Assembly: GCA_025201865.1 (NCBI GenBank)
Contig: MU602783.1
Coordinates: 2,528 to 53,679 of the forward strand
DNA length: 51,152 bases
Reading direction: 5' to 3'
Origin: Ramicandelaber brevisporus
Taxonomy: Eukaryota; Kickxellomycota; Ramicandelaberales; Ramicandelaberaceae
The notes under the pieces are model-generated. The model ran no database searches, was not told the DNA's origin, and saw nothing but the letters and a program-made list of their open reading frames with translations. Positions 19,759-29,009 of this stretch are shown here, in pieces (position 1 is the first letter of the stretch; the number at the start of each line of letters is the position of its first letter). The position numbers and the translations under genes are program-made.

Positions 19759-21150
19759 TTAAGCCAAGGAACTTAGGACACGGTTGTGACGAGCAACGCT
19801 CGGGCCATACTCCTCGTAGTCGGCCTTGGTGTGGCTATACTGATAGAACTGGTCAGTCAGCGCCATCAAGCTACCACCAAACCAGACGGCATGGCGCTGT
19901 TTTGGATGAGAGATGACATTGACCTCGATGGCGGTACCGGCAGCTGCGACACCAGGAGCAAGACCAAATCTCGAGGAAGTAGCAGCTCTCTGTTCGCTCA
20001 GGCGCTGGCGAGCGTCTACAATGCGCTTGATATCACGCTGCAGACGGTTGTTAAAGTTGCGGAACATGGTTGAGCCGCCAGACAGCACAATGTTCTTGTA
20101 CAGACCACGGCGGACGTCGATTGGACTGCTCTGGATCACGCCGTCTACAACCTCGGGAAGAGGAGTCAGGAAGTCAGACGACACGATTTCAGGGTTAAAG
20201 AAGATTTCTGGCGCCAAGAAACGCTCGTAGCCAACATCGACAGTGTAGGAGGCGCGAGTGACCGAGTTGACCATCTCGATGGCCTTGAAATAGCGGTCAG
20301 GCTCCTGGTCGTACTTCTTAAACTCCTTGGCCATATCTTGGCAGACGTACATGTGCTCTTCCTTGATGCGGCGGGCAATTTCCAGAGAGTCGGCTGGCGG
20401 GATGCCTTGCTCTTGATGGTCACGCAGCATCTGCTGCACAAACAGAGTGATGTCCTTGCCGGCAATTGGAATGTGCTTGATGGATGAGCCAATGACATAG
20501 CCTTCAGCAACAGGAATGACGTGAGTGACACCATCTCCACTGTCAATCACAGTGCCAGTCAGAGCACGACCCTGCGACTTCTCAGATGTCCAGCTGGCTG
20601 CAATCGCAAGAACAGCCTGGACTGCAATGTACAGGCCAGGTACGTTGAATGATTCGAAGAAGATCTCGGCCGTCTGCTCGCGGTTCTCTGGCGGATTGAG
20701 AGGCGGCTCGGTCAGCAAGAAGTAGTGGTCTTCTGGCTCACAGCGCAGGTACTTGAAGATGCATTGCTCCCAGTACCTCTCCATGTGATCCCAGTTGTCG
20801 ATCGTACCATGTCGAATAGGGTATGACAGCGCATAGGTCATCGAGTTGGTAATCGCATCGTCTCCAATATAGAAATCAAGGTCTTCGATGCCGCGCTTTG
20901 ACGCCAAGTTTCCGGCCGAGGCACGGCCGATCGAGCTGCCTGAGCCGCCAATGCCGCCGCCGCCGCCGCCCAGGAAAGCAGGACGTGGAGGAACGGCAGG
21001 GCCGGCACGAGCACCGCTGGCCGTGTCGGTCTTGGTCGCGATGGCCGTAGGGATGACATACTGCGGATCAGAGTTGCCCGCAAAGCCCATCTTGGTGTAG
21101 CCAGTGCCGTTGTCAAGAACGACAGCTGGAGCGCTAGTTGTACGCGACAT
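19759..21150 (-). CDS. ARP3: Actin-related protein 3 (Arp2/3 complex)
   Basis: A 463-residue actin-fold protein with strong Arp3 signatures: [20 protein letters not shown] near the N terminus, [57 protein letters not shown], and [14 protein letters not shown] near residue 350. With Arp2 it forms the template for branched actin at endocytic patches. It is about 45 residues longer than animal Arp3 (418). Most of the excess is a Gly/Ala/Pro-rich insertion at about 41-84, between IPTAIATKT and the conserved EDLDFYIGD, where the short subdomain-2 loop lies; a smaller one precedes [19 protein letters not shown]. It is divergent from allantoinase with 246 bp between start codons. Confidence 0.96.
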   Translation of the reverse strand: MSRTTSAPAVVLDNGTGYTKMGFAGNSDPQYVIPTAIATKTDTASGARAGPAVPPRPAFLGGGGGGIGGSGSSIGRASAGNLASKRGIEDLDFYIGDDAITNSMTYALSYPIRHGTIDNWDHMERYWEQCIFKYLRCEPEDHYFLLTEPPLNPPENREQTAEIFFESFNVPGLYIAVQAVLAIAASWTSEKSQGRALTGTVIDSGDGVTHVIPVAEGYVIGSSIKHIPIAGKDITLFVQQMLRDHQEQGIPPADSLEIARRIKEEHMYVCQDMAKEFKKYDQEPDRYFKAIEMVNSVTRASYTVDVGYERFLAPEIFFNPEIVSSDFLTPLPEVVDGVIQSSPIDVRRGLYKNIVLSGGSTMFRNFNNRLQRDIKRIVDARQRLSEQRAATSSRFGLAPGVAAAGTAIEVNVISHPKQRHAVWFGGSLMALTDQFYQYSHTKADYEEYGPSVARHNRVLSSLA

Positions 21151-21396
21151 GTGGTTTGCCTTGGCTCGCTACTGACCGATGTTGGGAGAGTGAGAGAGTG
21201 AGAGTGAGAGAGAGAGAACGTATGTAAGAAAGAAACAAAAAAAAAGATGTACTTGTTGGAATGGCTGCCCAAGAGCAACAGCAGTTCTCTCTTTTTTTTT
21301 GCTCGTTCGAACAGCAACAGCAACAGCAACAGCAACAACAACAACAATAGGCATCTCGCCAAGTGAAGCCAAGCAACGCGCCAAGCTTTCCCCGTA

Positions 21397-22800
21397 ATGT
21401 CCGCAAGCACTATTGAAGGCCGTCGTGTCGCGCTGGTGACCGGCAGACGCGTGTATCTGGACTCCTCGCAAAGTTCGCCGCGTTCCGCGACCATCTTTGT
21501 AGATGCGGTTTCAGGACGCGTTGTGGATATCAGCGATTCATACGACCCATCATTGCCTGGCGTCATTGACGCTGGTAATGCGATTGTAATGCCCGGAACT
21601 GTTGATGCACATGTCCACATGAACCAGCCAGGACGCACGCATTGGGAGGGTGTTGAGACCGCAACAAAGGCGGCTGCGGCGGGTGGATGCACCACAGTTG
21701 TAGACATGCCACTCAACTCAATCCCACCCACAACCACTGTGTCCAACTTTGAGGCAAAGCTGCAGAGCGTTGAGAATCAGCTGTGGGTTGACACTGGCTT
21801 CTACGGCGGTATCATCCCTGGCAATTCATCTGAGCTTAAGCCGCTCATTGAGAAGGGCGTGTGTGGATTCAAGGGATTTTTGATAGAGAGCGGTGTGGAT
21901 GAGTTTCCATGCGTGGACAAGAGCGATGTTGAGCAGGCTATGGCTGCACTGGATGGCACCGATGCTCTCGTGATGTTCCATGCCGAGCTTGACGAAGCTG
22001 ATAATGCACATGAGCACGGAGCTGGAGCTGGTAAAGACGATGCATCCAGCTACTCAACATTCCTGAAGAGCCGGCCGCCGAGTATGGAGACCGCTGCTAT
22101 CCAGCTGGTCATCGATGTTGCCCAGCTGTATCCGTCGGTGCGCACGCATGTGGTCCATCTCTCGGCAGCCGATGGTATTCCGCTCATTCGCAAGGCTAAA
22201 GATCAAGGCATCCGCATCACAACTGAGACTTGCTATCACTACCTGTGTCTTGAGGCGGAGCGTGTTCCACACGGCGCCACGCAGTACAAGTGCTGCCCGC
22301 CGATTCGCGAGTCAAACAACCGCGAGCGACTGTGGCAAGGCTTAATGGACGGCACTATTGACTTTGTTGTGTCTGACCATTCGCCGTGTACCCTTGATCT
22401 CAAGCGACTAGACTCGGATAAGAGCTTCATGGAGGCTTGGGGCGGCATCGCCTCTCTGCAGTTTGGACTGTCTCTGATGTACACTGAATCGAAGCATCGC
22501 GGGCTAAACATTAGCAACCTGGTGAAGTGGATGTGCGAGAAACCAGCCCTTCATGCTGGAATTTCCGGTCGTAAGGGCAAGCTCGCAGTTGGAATGGATG
22601 CGGACATTGTGATTTGGGATGATGCCCGCTCATTCAATGTCAGCGAGAAGGACATTTACTTTAAGAACACAATGAACCCGTATCTTGGCAAAGAGTTGCA
22701 TGGCGTTGTGCTACAGACAATCCTGCGCGGAAAGACTGTTTACAGTGCCGAATGTAAGCCCTCACTGTCCGCTGCTGCACTTGGCCACCCTCTTCTTTAA
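21397..22800 (+). CDS. Allantoinase
   Basis: A 467-residue cyclic amidohydrolase of the allantoinase type, which hydrolyses allantoin to allantoate in purine breakdown and lets fungi use purines as a nitrogen source. The binuclear metal site is complete: HVH (His72, His74) in PGTVDAHVHMNQPGR, the carboxylated Lys159 in CGFKGF, His195 (MFHAE), His254 (VHLS) and Asp327 (VVSDHSP). The phrase SDHSPCTLDLK is characteristic of allantoinase rather than dihydropyrimidinase. Length fits yeast Dal1 (460). None of the neighbours is another purine-degradation gene, so there is no DAL-type cluster here. A CAACAG-type repeat (21314-21350) lies in the short spacer before the start. Confidence 0.95.
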   Translation: MSASTIEGRRVALVTGRRVYLDSSQSSPRSATIFVDAVSGRVVDISDSYDPSLPGVIDAGNAIVMPGTVDAHVHMNQPGRTHWEGVETATKAAAAGGCTTVVDMPLNSIPPTTTVSNFEAKLQSVENQLWVDTGFYGGIIPGNSSELKPLIEKGVCGFKGFLIESGVDEFPCVDKSDVEQAMAALDGTDALVMFHAELDEADNAHEHGAGAGKDDASSYSTFLKSRPPSMETAAIQLVIDVAQLYPSVRTHVVHLSAADGIPLIRKAKDQGIRITTETCYHYLCLEAERVPHGATQYKCCPPIRESNNRERLWQGLMDGTIDFVVSDHSPCTLDLKRLDSDKSFMEAWGGIASLQFGLSLMYTESKHRGLNISNLVKWMCEKPALHAGISGRKGKLAVGMDADIVIWDDARSFNVSEKDIYFKNTMNPYLGKELHGVVLQTILRGKTVYSAECKPSLSAAALGHPLL

Positions 22801-22881
22801 GTGTATCTATTTCTCCTTTCTTTTTTTTAACGGTTAAATCGTGAAGATCATGTACATTGAGGACGATTATCGTGATGACCA

Positions 22882-22955
22882 GGATGATGATGATGACGAT
22901 GACGATGATGATGATGATGATGACGATGACGATGATGATGATGATGATGACTGCG
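22882..22955. repeat. (GAT)n/(GAC)n triplet array
   Basis: About 24 triplets of GAT with interspersed GAC, downstream of the allantoinase stop. Confidence 0.9.
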
Positions 22956-23027
22956 ACGACAATGATGGTGAACTCGCATTGACTTGAGTTGAGTTGAGTT
23001 GAATTGATCCGAGTCGAGCTGACGAGA

Positions 23028-23116
23028 TGAATGAATGAGTGAATGAGTGAATGAGTGAATGAGTGAATGAGTGAATGAGTGAATGAGTGAGTAGATGAGT
23101 GAGTGAGTGAGTGAAT
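23028..23116. repeat. GAATGAGT octanucleotide array
   Basis: About eight head-to-tail GAATGAGT copies degrade into GAGT tetramers. There are no unique spacers, so it is not a CRISPR array. Confidence 0.9.
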
Positions 23117-23402
23117 CTCCTCCTGAAGGAGGTTGGCGGCGTGGTACATGTTGACGCCCTGCCTCGCATACACTCTCACTCCTCCCCCTTGCTCGAGAAA
23201 AAAATAAAGCTGAAGCGTGCCGTTTCTTTTTTTGCTAGCAACAGACCACCACTCCACCACCATCACTGCTGCTGCACATCGTCGCACCACAAACAACACC
23301 ACGTTCTTTTCCAGAAGAATAAAAACAACCAATACCACTCCCACTACTACCACTGTCACCACTGCTGCTATTACTATAGCTGCTGCCAGTTTTGCTTCCG
23401 AA

Positions 23403-25837
23403 ATGCAGCTGTGGGATCTTCTCAGCTCTGCTTGCACAGCCTGCACGACTTGCTGTCGTATCGGTGGTACGTTTGAAACATGCATCCGTCGGTATTTGCG
23501 CGGTATTTTACGCGGCAGTGACCAACTGACCGACCAACTGGCATGGTTGTCCATCAGCTGATGAGCCAAAGCAACCAAAAAAACAAAACAACATGGCCAT
23601 CTAGCTGACTAGTGTAACTGACATTTGTGTTTATTTACCACCTGATTGTTGCTATATGTCCCGATTAACTAGACTCTGGCGATGGAGAGGAGTCGAGACC
23701 ATTGATGCGGGAGGCTGAGCGACAGGCAGTTGGAGACTTGCTCGATTACCTGGAGAGACGAGATGAGACTGATTTTTATCATGGAGAACCTTTGTCAGCA
23801 TTAACCACGCTGGCATTTTCAGACACGCTTGACTTGCAGCGATCAGTAGCCATGGCATTTGCAGAGATTACGGAGAATGATGCGCGTCCTTGTGGAAGAG
23901 AATTCATAGAACCAATCATGTATTTACTACAGTCACACGATATGGAAGTGCAGGGCTCGGCCTCGTCTGCTTTGGGAAGCTTGGCGTGCGTTGAAGAGAA
24001 CAAAGTGGCGCTAGTTAAGATGGGAGTATTGGATCCATTGATCAGATTAATGCTATCAACTAATCCAGAAGCGCAAATCAATGCAGCCGGATGCCTGACT
24101 AACCTGGCTACAATTGACGAAAATAAATATAGAATTGCCAAATCAGGCGCACTGATTCCACTGACTAGACTAGCCAGATCCAGAGATATTAGGGTTCAGC
24201 GGAACGCGGCTGGTGCCTTGCTCAACATGACGCATACTCCAGAAAATAGAGCACAACTGGTAAACGCAGGCGCACTCCCCGTACTGGTCAATCTGCTTGG
24301 ATCGTCAGATGTTGATGTTCAGTATTACTCTGCAACAGCGCTGTCTAACATTGCCGTGGATGCCCCTCATAGACGCAGATTGGCACAGACTGAGCCTCGC
24401 CTAGTGTCGTCGTTTATAATGCTGCTCAACTCCCAATCGCCACGTGTCCAGTGCCAAGCTGCTCTTGGTTTGCGTAATCTGGCTTCAGATGAAAAGTTCC
24501 AATATGATATAGTAGCAACTGGTGGACTTCCTCCCTTACTCAGACTGCTTCAGTCGCCCAACTATGCACTGGTATTGTCAGCCATTGCCTGTTTACGCAA
24601 TCTGTCAATCCACACAGCAAGCGAGAGGCCGATCATTGAGGCCGGCTTCCTTCCAATCATTGTTGAGCTATTGAGATTGGTGGAGAGCGAAGAGCTCCAG
24701 GGCCACGCTATATGCACTATACGTAACATTGCTGCTGCCTCAGAGAACAAGGAGGCTGTGGCTCACGCTGGTGCAATCGAAGCCATCGTCCAGTCGATGC
24801 CTCACTCTAGCGAAGCCTCCGTTGTCGAAATGGCTGCAGTTTTGGCTATTCTTGGGCATTATGAAGAGCACCGCGCACAAATGCTAACTGCAGGCGCACT
24901 CAATGTGCTGCTGCCACTAACTCTATCGGATAATCCAGATATAGCATCCAATTGTGGAGCCACTGTGTGCAGTTTATCAACTCAAGCGAGATCCTACATT
25001 CCGTTTGTTGAAGCATGGCAGTTGAATGATAGCAGAGGTGGTGGAAGCGATGGAAATGGAAATGGAAATGGAAATGGCAATGGAATTAGTGGTGGTGGTG
25101 GTGGATTGCGTGACTTTTTGCTCAAGTTTTTGAATCCAGCAACAAGCCCCCTTCAACAACACATTGGAACCTGGACTCTGGTGCAGTTACTGGAAGCCGC
25201 TGATCCGCAGCTATGCTCATTGTTGTTGAGTGATGAGGAATTGCTGCCAATGGTGACATCGCTGTCTGATAATATTGGTGTGTTCCTAAATGGCAATGTT
25301 CATTCGCGTAATAACATCAATAGTCTGATGATTAATGGAGATGGAAGCTCATTGAGTGCATCTATGAGAAATAGAAACCTGCAGCTACAGCCATCCTCGC
25401 TATCAAACCAACAGCAACAGCAACTGTCAACATCAGCCCTTGGATCATCATTTAGCAGAGCCCATATGATTCCCAGTGGAGTTGCTGGATCGCATTCTGG
25501 TTCAAATAGGAAGTCTATCCATAGAATGAGCATTGCCTCAGATACTTTCCGTCCACTAAATGGCGATCAGTCAGATGCTAACATTGGCAATAGTATTAAC
25601 GCTAGTAGCATCAATCCTAACAACGAGTATGAAATGTTCCATGATGAAGAGTATGATTCCCTCTGTGAAGTGCATGATGAACAGATGCTAATCAAGTCCT
25701 TGGCCGACAGAGCACTGGAATTAGCCTCAATCATTAGACCCAGCATCATTCCAACCACATCCCCTAATCAACAGCCTGCAGCCTCACACTCTTCATCATC
25801 ATCCTCGCCAGCTGTCAACGGTGTTTCAGCCAAATAG
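23403..25837 (+). CDS. VAC8: Vacuolar armadillo-repeat protein Vac8
   Basis: A 742-residue protein from two exons, 23403-23466 and 23673-25837. The 206-bp intron has a GTACGT donor and an AACTAG acceptor, and phase 1 is restored (G plus AC gives Asp). Armadillo repeats run from about 38 to 460 and match Vac8 closely, for example DFYHGEPLSALTTLAFSDTL, then AFAEITENDARPC, with repeated ALGNLA-type helices. Vac8 is a fungal adaptor on the vacuole membrane for inheritance, nucleus-vacuole contacts, fusion and selective autophagy. The N terminus has a Cys cluster (CTACTTCC, 11-18) suited to palmitoylation, but residue 2 is Gln, so the usual Gly2 myristoylation site is absent. After the repeats come an Asn-Gly run (about 462-475) and a long disordered Ser/Asn/Gln tail absent from yeast Vac8. 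Confidence 0.93.
25049..25082 (+). repeat. GGAAAT hexanucleotide repeat coding Gly-Asn
   Basis: An in-frame six-base array in the Vac8 gene gives Gly-Asn pairs and then a Gly run. Confidence 0.8.
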
Positions 25838-26046
25838 TCGCCCCCCATTTTAATTACAATACACTTACTCACTCACTCTACTCACAATCACGTCCACCTC
25901 ACTTCGCCTCGCATTACTTTCTATTTTTCTTTTTGTCTCTCACTTCTTCTGCTTCTCTTCTTTTTTTTTTACTTTGTTTTGTTAAAGCTCCATTGTCTCT
26001 CTTTCTCCTTCTTTCTCTTTCTCTCTTTTCGTTCTTCCTCACAAAC

Positions 26047-26055
26047 ATGTCAACA

Positions 26056-26090
<35 letters not shown>

Positions 26091-27528
26091 CCGTGCAACA
26101 TATCAGCAGAGATACGAGCTACTGCAGCGTCACAATGCACTCTTGCAAGCACAGCAGCAGGCAGTTCGCACAGAGCAATCTCGCGTTGAGGAAGAGCTGC
26201 GTCGGCTAGATGAAGAGAACGCTCACCTCATCGACCTGATTGCGTCCTTGAATCCTCGTCTAGCTCAGGCTGTGATGGCTGCTGATCTAAGCGACGCTGG
26301 GTCAGAGGGCGAAGGCGAGCTCGAGATGGATGATACTGCTGAGGACGACATGGCCAACTTTGACACTGGTATTGAACACTCTGTTGGTTCACGTGCACAC
26401 TCGCCATCTGCGATGTCAATAACAGCAGCAGCAGCAGCATCTGACACGATTGGACTGGGAATGGTGCATTCAAATATAACCGAGCTATCCAAGAGCGGTT
26501 CTTCAGCTGGTCAGAAGCGACGCCGTCTTAATCAGCCCAATGCACCAAAGACATCCACCACAGCTCCAGTGAAGAGAGAAGGCCGCCGGTCTGAACGAAC
26601 TGATCCCCAGCGAGCCAAAATACTACCAACCGACGAGCAGGGCAATATTATACTGCCGGCACGGTTTGGCAGACCAGCTGAGGGATCGTATGTTATATCA
26701 TTTGGAACGATTGATTCGACTCGAGATGGATATCACACCAACAGATACATTTATCCAATTGGATTCAAGTCATCTCGATTGTTTACAAGCACAGTCAATC
26801 CCACAGTTAAAGTGCGCTATTATAGTGAGATTGTTGATGGAAGCGATACTAGCACTAGTAACACTACTGCCAACGGTGCCAGCACTAATACCAATACAAG
26901 TGCTAGTGCCAGTGCTAATGTAAATGCTAATGCTAATGCTAATGCTAATGCTAATGCTAATGCTAATGCTGGGCCGAAATTCAAGGTTACAGCGGAAGAT
27001 TTGCCAGGAACAGAATTCACTTCGTCAACATCAAGTGGAGCATGGCGGTATATTAGAGATAAGCTAATTGAGTTAGGAGGTGGCGCCAAAACTCATCTCA
27101 GTGGACCCGCCATGTTTGGATTGGCTGACATGGCTATCACTAAAGCTATTCAAGAGCTTCCGGGAGCTAACGAGTGCGTCAAATATGTCCCTCAGGTTTG
27201 GATTGATTCTCCAGAAAATGGAAACAGCTCTAACAAGAAATCACATCAACAGCACCATCAACAGCACCAACCACCAGCAGCTAACACAAATGAGCACCAG
27301 CAGCACCAGCAGCAACAACAGCAACAACAGCAACAACAGCAACAACAGCAACAACAGCATCAGCAACATCCTCTCGCCACATCAGTCACAGCTGGCATCG
27401 ACAATCATGAATTGCATGCATCTTCTCCAATCATAGCTATACTAGACAATGTAGTTGACGTTGGCTCACTTGCTGACGAAGATGATGGCCAAGATATAAC
27501 CGATGAAGAGGGTTACGATGACGAATAG
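26047..27528 (+). CDS. FYRN/FYRC-domain nuclear protein (TBRG1-like)
   Basis: A 493-residue protein from the ATG at 26047 (MSTQQ followed by polyQ). A coiled coil at about 20-75 is followed by an acidic stretch (about 85-110), a basic region with KRRR near residue 160, and FYRN at about 205-270 (GSYVISFGTIDSTRDGYHTN, then RYIYPIGF). FYRC is at about 308-380 (GPKFKVTAEDLPGTEF, then GPAMFGLADMAITKAIQELP). Paired FYRN and FYRC form one folded module found in KMT2 methyltransferases and TBRG1. With no SET or PHD domain here, a TBRG1-like chromatin regulator fits best. The loop between the halves carries a Thr/Ser stretch and an Asn-Ala run. A second polyQ (about 418-439) precedes an acidic tail. 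Confidence 0.8.
26060..26092 (+). repeat. CAG/CAA run coding polyglutamine
   Basis: Codons 5 to about 15 of the FYR-domain gene are mixed CAA and CAG. Confidence 0.85.
26922..26970 (+). repeat. AATGCT hexanucleotide repeat coding Asn-Ala
   Basis: About eight in-frame copies lie in the loop between the FYRN and FYRC halves. Confidence 0.9.
27292..27366 (+). repeat. CAG/CAA run coding polyglutamine with His
   Basis: An in-frame run of about 20 Gln codons, mostly alternating CAA and CAG, near the end of the FYR-domain gene. Confidence 0.9.
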
Positions 27529-27631
27529 GCGTCTTGCTTATACACTTTAAATGAACTAAAACAGCAACGCTACTCGTTTTTTTTCTTCAAAAAAAAATGC
27601 AAATCAAATATTAAATTACTAAGCTTGGTCA

Positions 27632-28690
27632 TTACTGACTGCGCTTGTAAATCTTTGCCATGAAGTCAATAAAGATTTGGCGCTTAAGGACCTTCTCATC
27701 AAGGTCAGCAATCATCTTGCTGATGTCTTGGTAGCTCTTCTCCTCAAACTCGGCAAACAGCTTTGGGATGTCGAGCTCCTTGTAGAGTGCCTTGACCTTG
27801 GCCACCTTTTCTGGCTCCTTTTGGCCATAGTTCTCCTCGAGAATAGCACGCTGCTCTGGAGTGGCAATGTTCAGAGCAGTGTTGACAAGCCATGAGCACT
27901 TGTTCACCTCGATGTCAGTGCCAATCTTGCCAATGACAGATGGATCGCCGTAGCAGTCGAGGTAGTCATCCTGCACCTGGAAGTACTCACCGAGTGGCAG
28001 CAGAATCTTCTTAGCCTCGGCGTACGCAGTCTCATCAGTGATACCGGAGAGGATCATGGCGCAGGCAACTGGCAGATAGAACGAGTAGAAGGCAGTCTTG
28101 TAGATGACAATCCAGCTGTACTTGTGCATGTTGAAGCGAGTCAGATCGACATCGTCCTCTGGAGCGGTAATCAGGTCGAGCATCTGGCCAAGCTCGGTCT
28201 CATAGGTGACGTCCTGGAACAAATCAAGCAGGTCGGCATAGAAGGCGTCCTGGCGGAAGTACTTCTTAATCAGGCGGTAGAGAGCAGACTTGATCAGGAA
28301 GGAGTCGTTGATGGCAATCATGCCAACAGCTGGAACGCGGTACCAGCACGGCTGACCACGACGGGTCAGAGAGCTGTCCATGATGTCATCAGACACCAGG
28401 AACATGGCCTGCAGGAGCTCAATGCACCAGCCAAGGGTGGCAGCACGGAAGTACTCCTTTTCGTCCAGCTCGCTCTTTCCGCTGAGAACACGGAATGCAT
28501 CAATGACGGAGAGACCGCGGTTCATCTTGCCATGTGGGACATTGTACTCGAGGACCTCGCGCAGACGAGTGATCATGTTCTCCGGAGCGTTCTTGCTCGG
28601 CAACTCGGACAGGATATCCTCGACAAGGGTTGGCCATACGGAGAGGAAGCGCTCCTTGGCGGAGGACTTGGTCGTGTAGCTGTTCGACAT
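27632..28690 (-). CDS. ERG20: Farnesyl diphosphate synthase
   Basis: A 352-residue short-chain trans-prenyl diphosphate synthase that condenses IPP with DMAPP and GPP to make FPP for sterols, dolichol, ubiquinone and protein prenylation. The start is the ATG at 28690 (MSNSYTTKSS). The first aspartate-rich motif is DDIMD (101-105), preceded by LLQAMFLVS; the second is DDYLD in FQVQDDYLDCYGDP. It ends KIYKRSQ, matching the conserved basic C terminus. Two positions differ from yeast and human enzymes: residue 96, five before the first Asp, is Met rather than Phe/Tyr, and the DIQDNKCSW block reads DIEVNKCSW. It shares a 319-bp divergent promoter region with TRM1. Confidence 0.96.
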   Translation of the reverse strand: MSNSYTTKSSAKERFLSVWPTLVEDILSELPSKNAPENMITRLREVLEYNVPHGKMNRGLSVIDAFRVLSGKSELDEKEYFRAATLGWCIELLQAMFLVSDDIMDSSLTRRGQPCWYRVPAVGMIAINDSFLIKSALYRLIKKYFRQDAFYADLLDLFQDVTYETELGQMLDLITAPEDDVDLTRFNMHKYSWIVIYKTAFYSFYLPVACAMILSGITDETAYAEAKKILLPLGEYFQVQDDYLDCYGDPSVIGKIGTDIEVNKCSWLVNTALNIATPEQRAILEENYGQKEPEKVAKVKALYKELDIPKLFAEFEEKSYQDISKMIADLDEKVLKRQIFIDFMAKIYKRSQ

Positions 28691-29009
28691 GTGCAAATAG
28701 AGACGGAATAAAGCAACAATAACAAAAAAAGAGAGAAAGAGGATGCAGATCTGCTAGGGAGCAAACAGAGGCGGTTGAAAGAAAGAAAGAAAGAAAGAAA
28801 GAATGCTCAGGTGTCTGGTGAGGTCGAAGATACACCGCTCCCGATGAGAATATATCAGTCGATTGCCATATTTGGCGCGTATCATAGGCTGCCTTTTGCT
28901 TTTGCGGAGAGGATAGGAAAGCAAGCGAAAACTTGCAACACTGAAAAAACAAAAACAAAAACAAAAATACAAACTTTTAAAACAACGCAGGTCGATCTTC
29001 AGGCGAGAC
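28691..29009. promoter_or_regulatory. Divergent promoter region of the FPP synthase and TRM1 genes
   Basis: 319 bp between two start codons on opposite strands. It contains a GAAA tetramer run (28777-28802) and an A-rich ACAAAA repeat (28950-28975) near the TRM1 side. No extra gene was seen; the promoter role is inferred from position. Confidence 0.55.
28777..28802. repeat. (GAAA)n tetranucleotide repeat
   Basis: Six perfect GAAA units between the FPP synthase and TRM1 starts. Confidence 0.9.

Larger units (their letters stand above)
22801..23402. other. Repeat-rich spacer between allantoinase and Vac8
   Basis: 602 bp containing a GAT triplet array, TTGAG pentamers (about 22985-23003), a GAATGAGT octamer array and a CCACTAC/ACCACT-rich stretch (about 23325-23370). 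Long open frames crossing the repeats have biased composition and no recognisable protein. It probably ends with the Vac8 promoter and leader. Confidence 0.5.

Noticed and set aside
22161-22800. Search for a purine-degradation gene cluster around allantoinase
   Set aside because: The flanking genes are Arp3 and Vac8; no allantoicase, urease, permease or ureidoglycolate gene is in the window.
23028-23116. Regular direct repeats that could suggest a CRISPR array
   Set aside because: The units are contiguous with no unique spacers, and the genome is fungal.
22661-23578. Long minus-strand open frame across the allantoinase end and the repeat spacer
   Set aside because: It runs through GAT and GAATGAGT arrays, giving artificial Ile/Val and Ser/His runs, and overlaps the real allantoinase and Vac8 exon 1.
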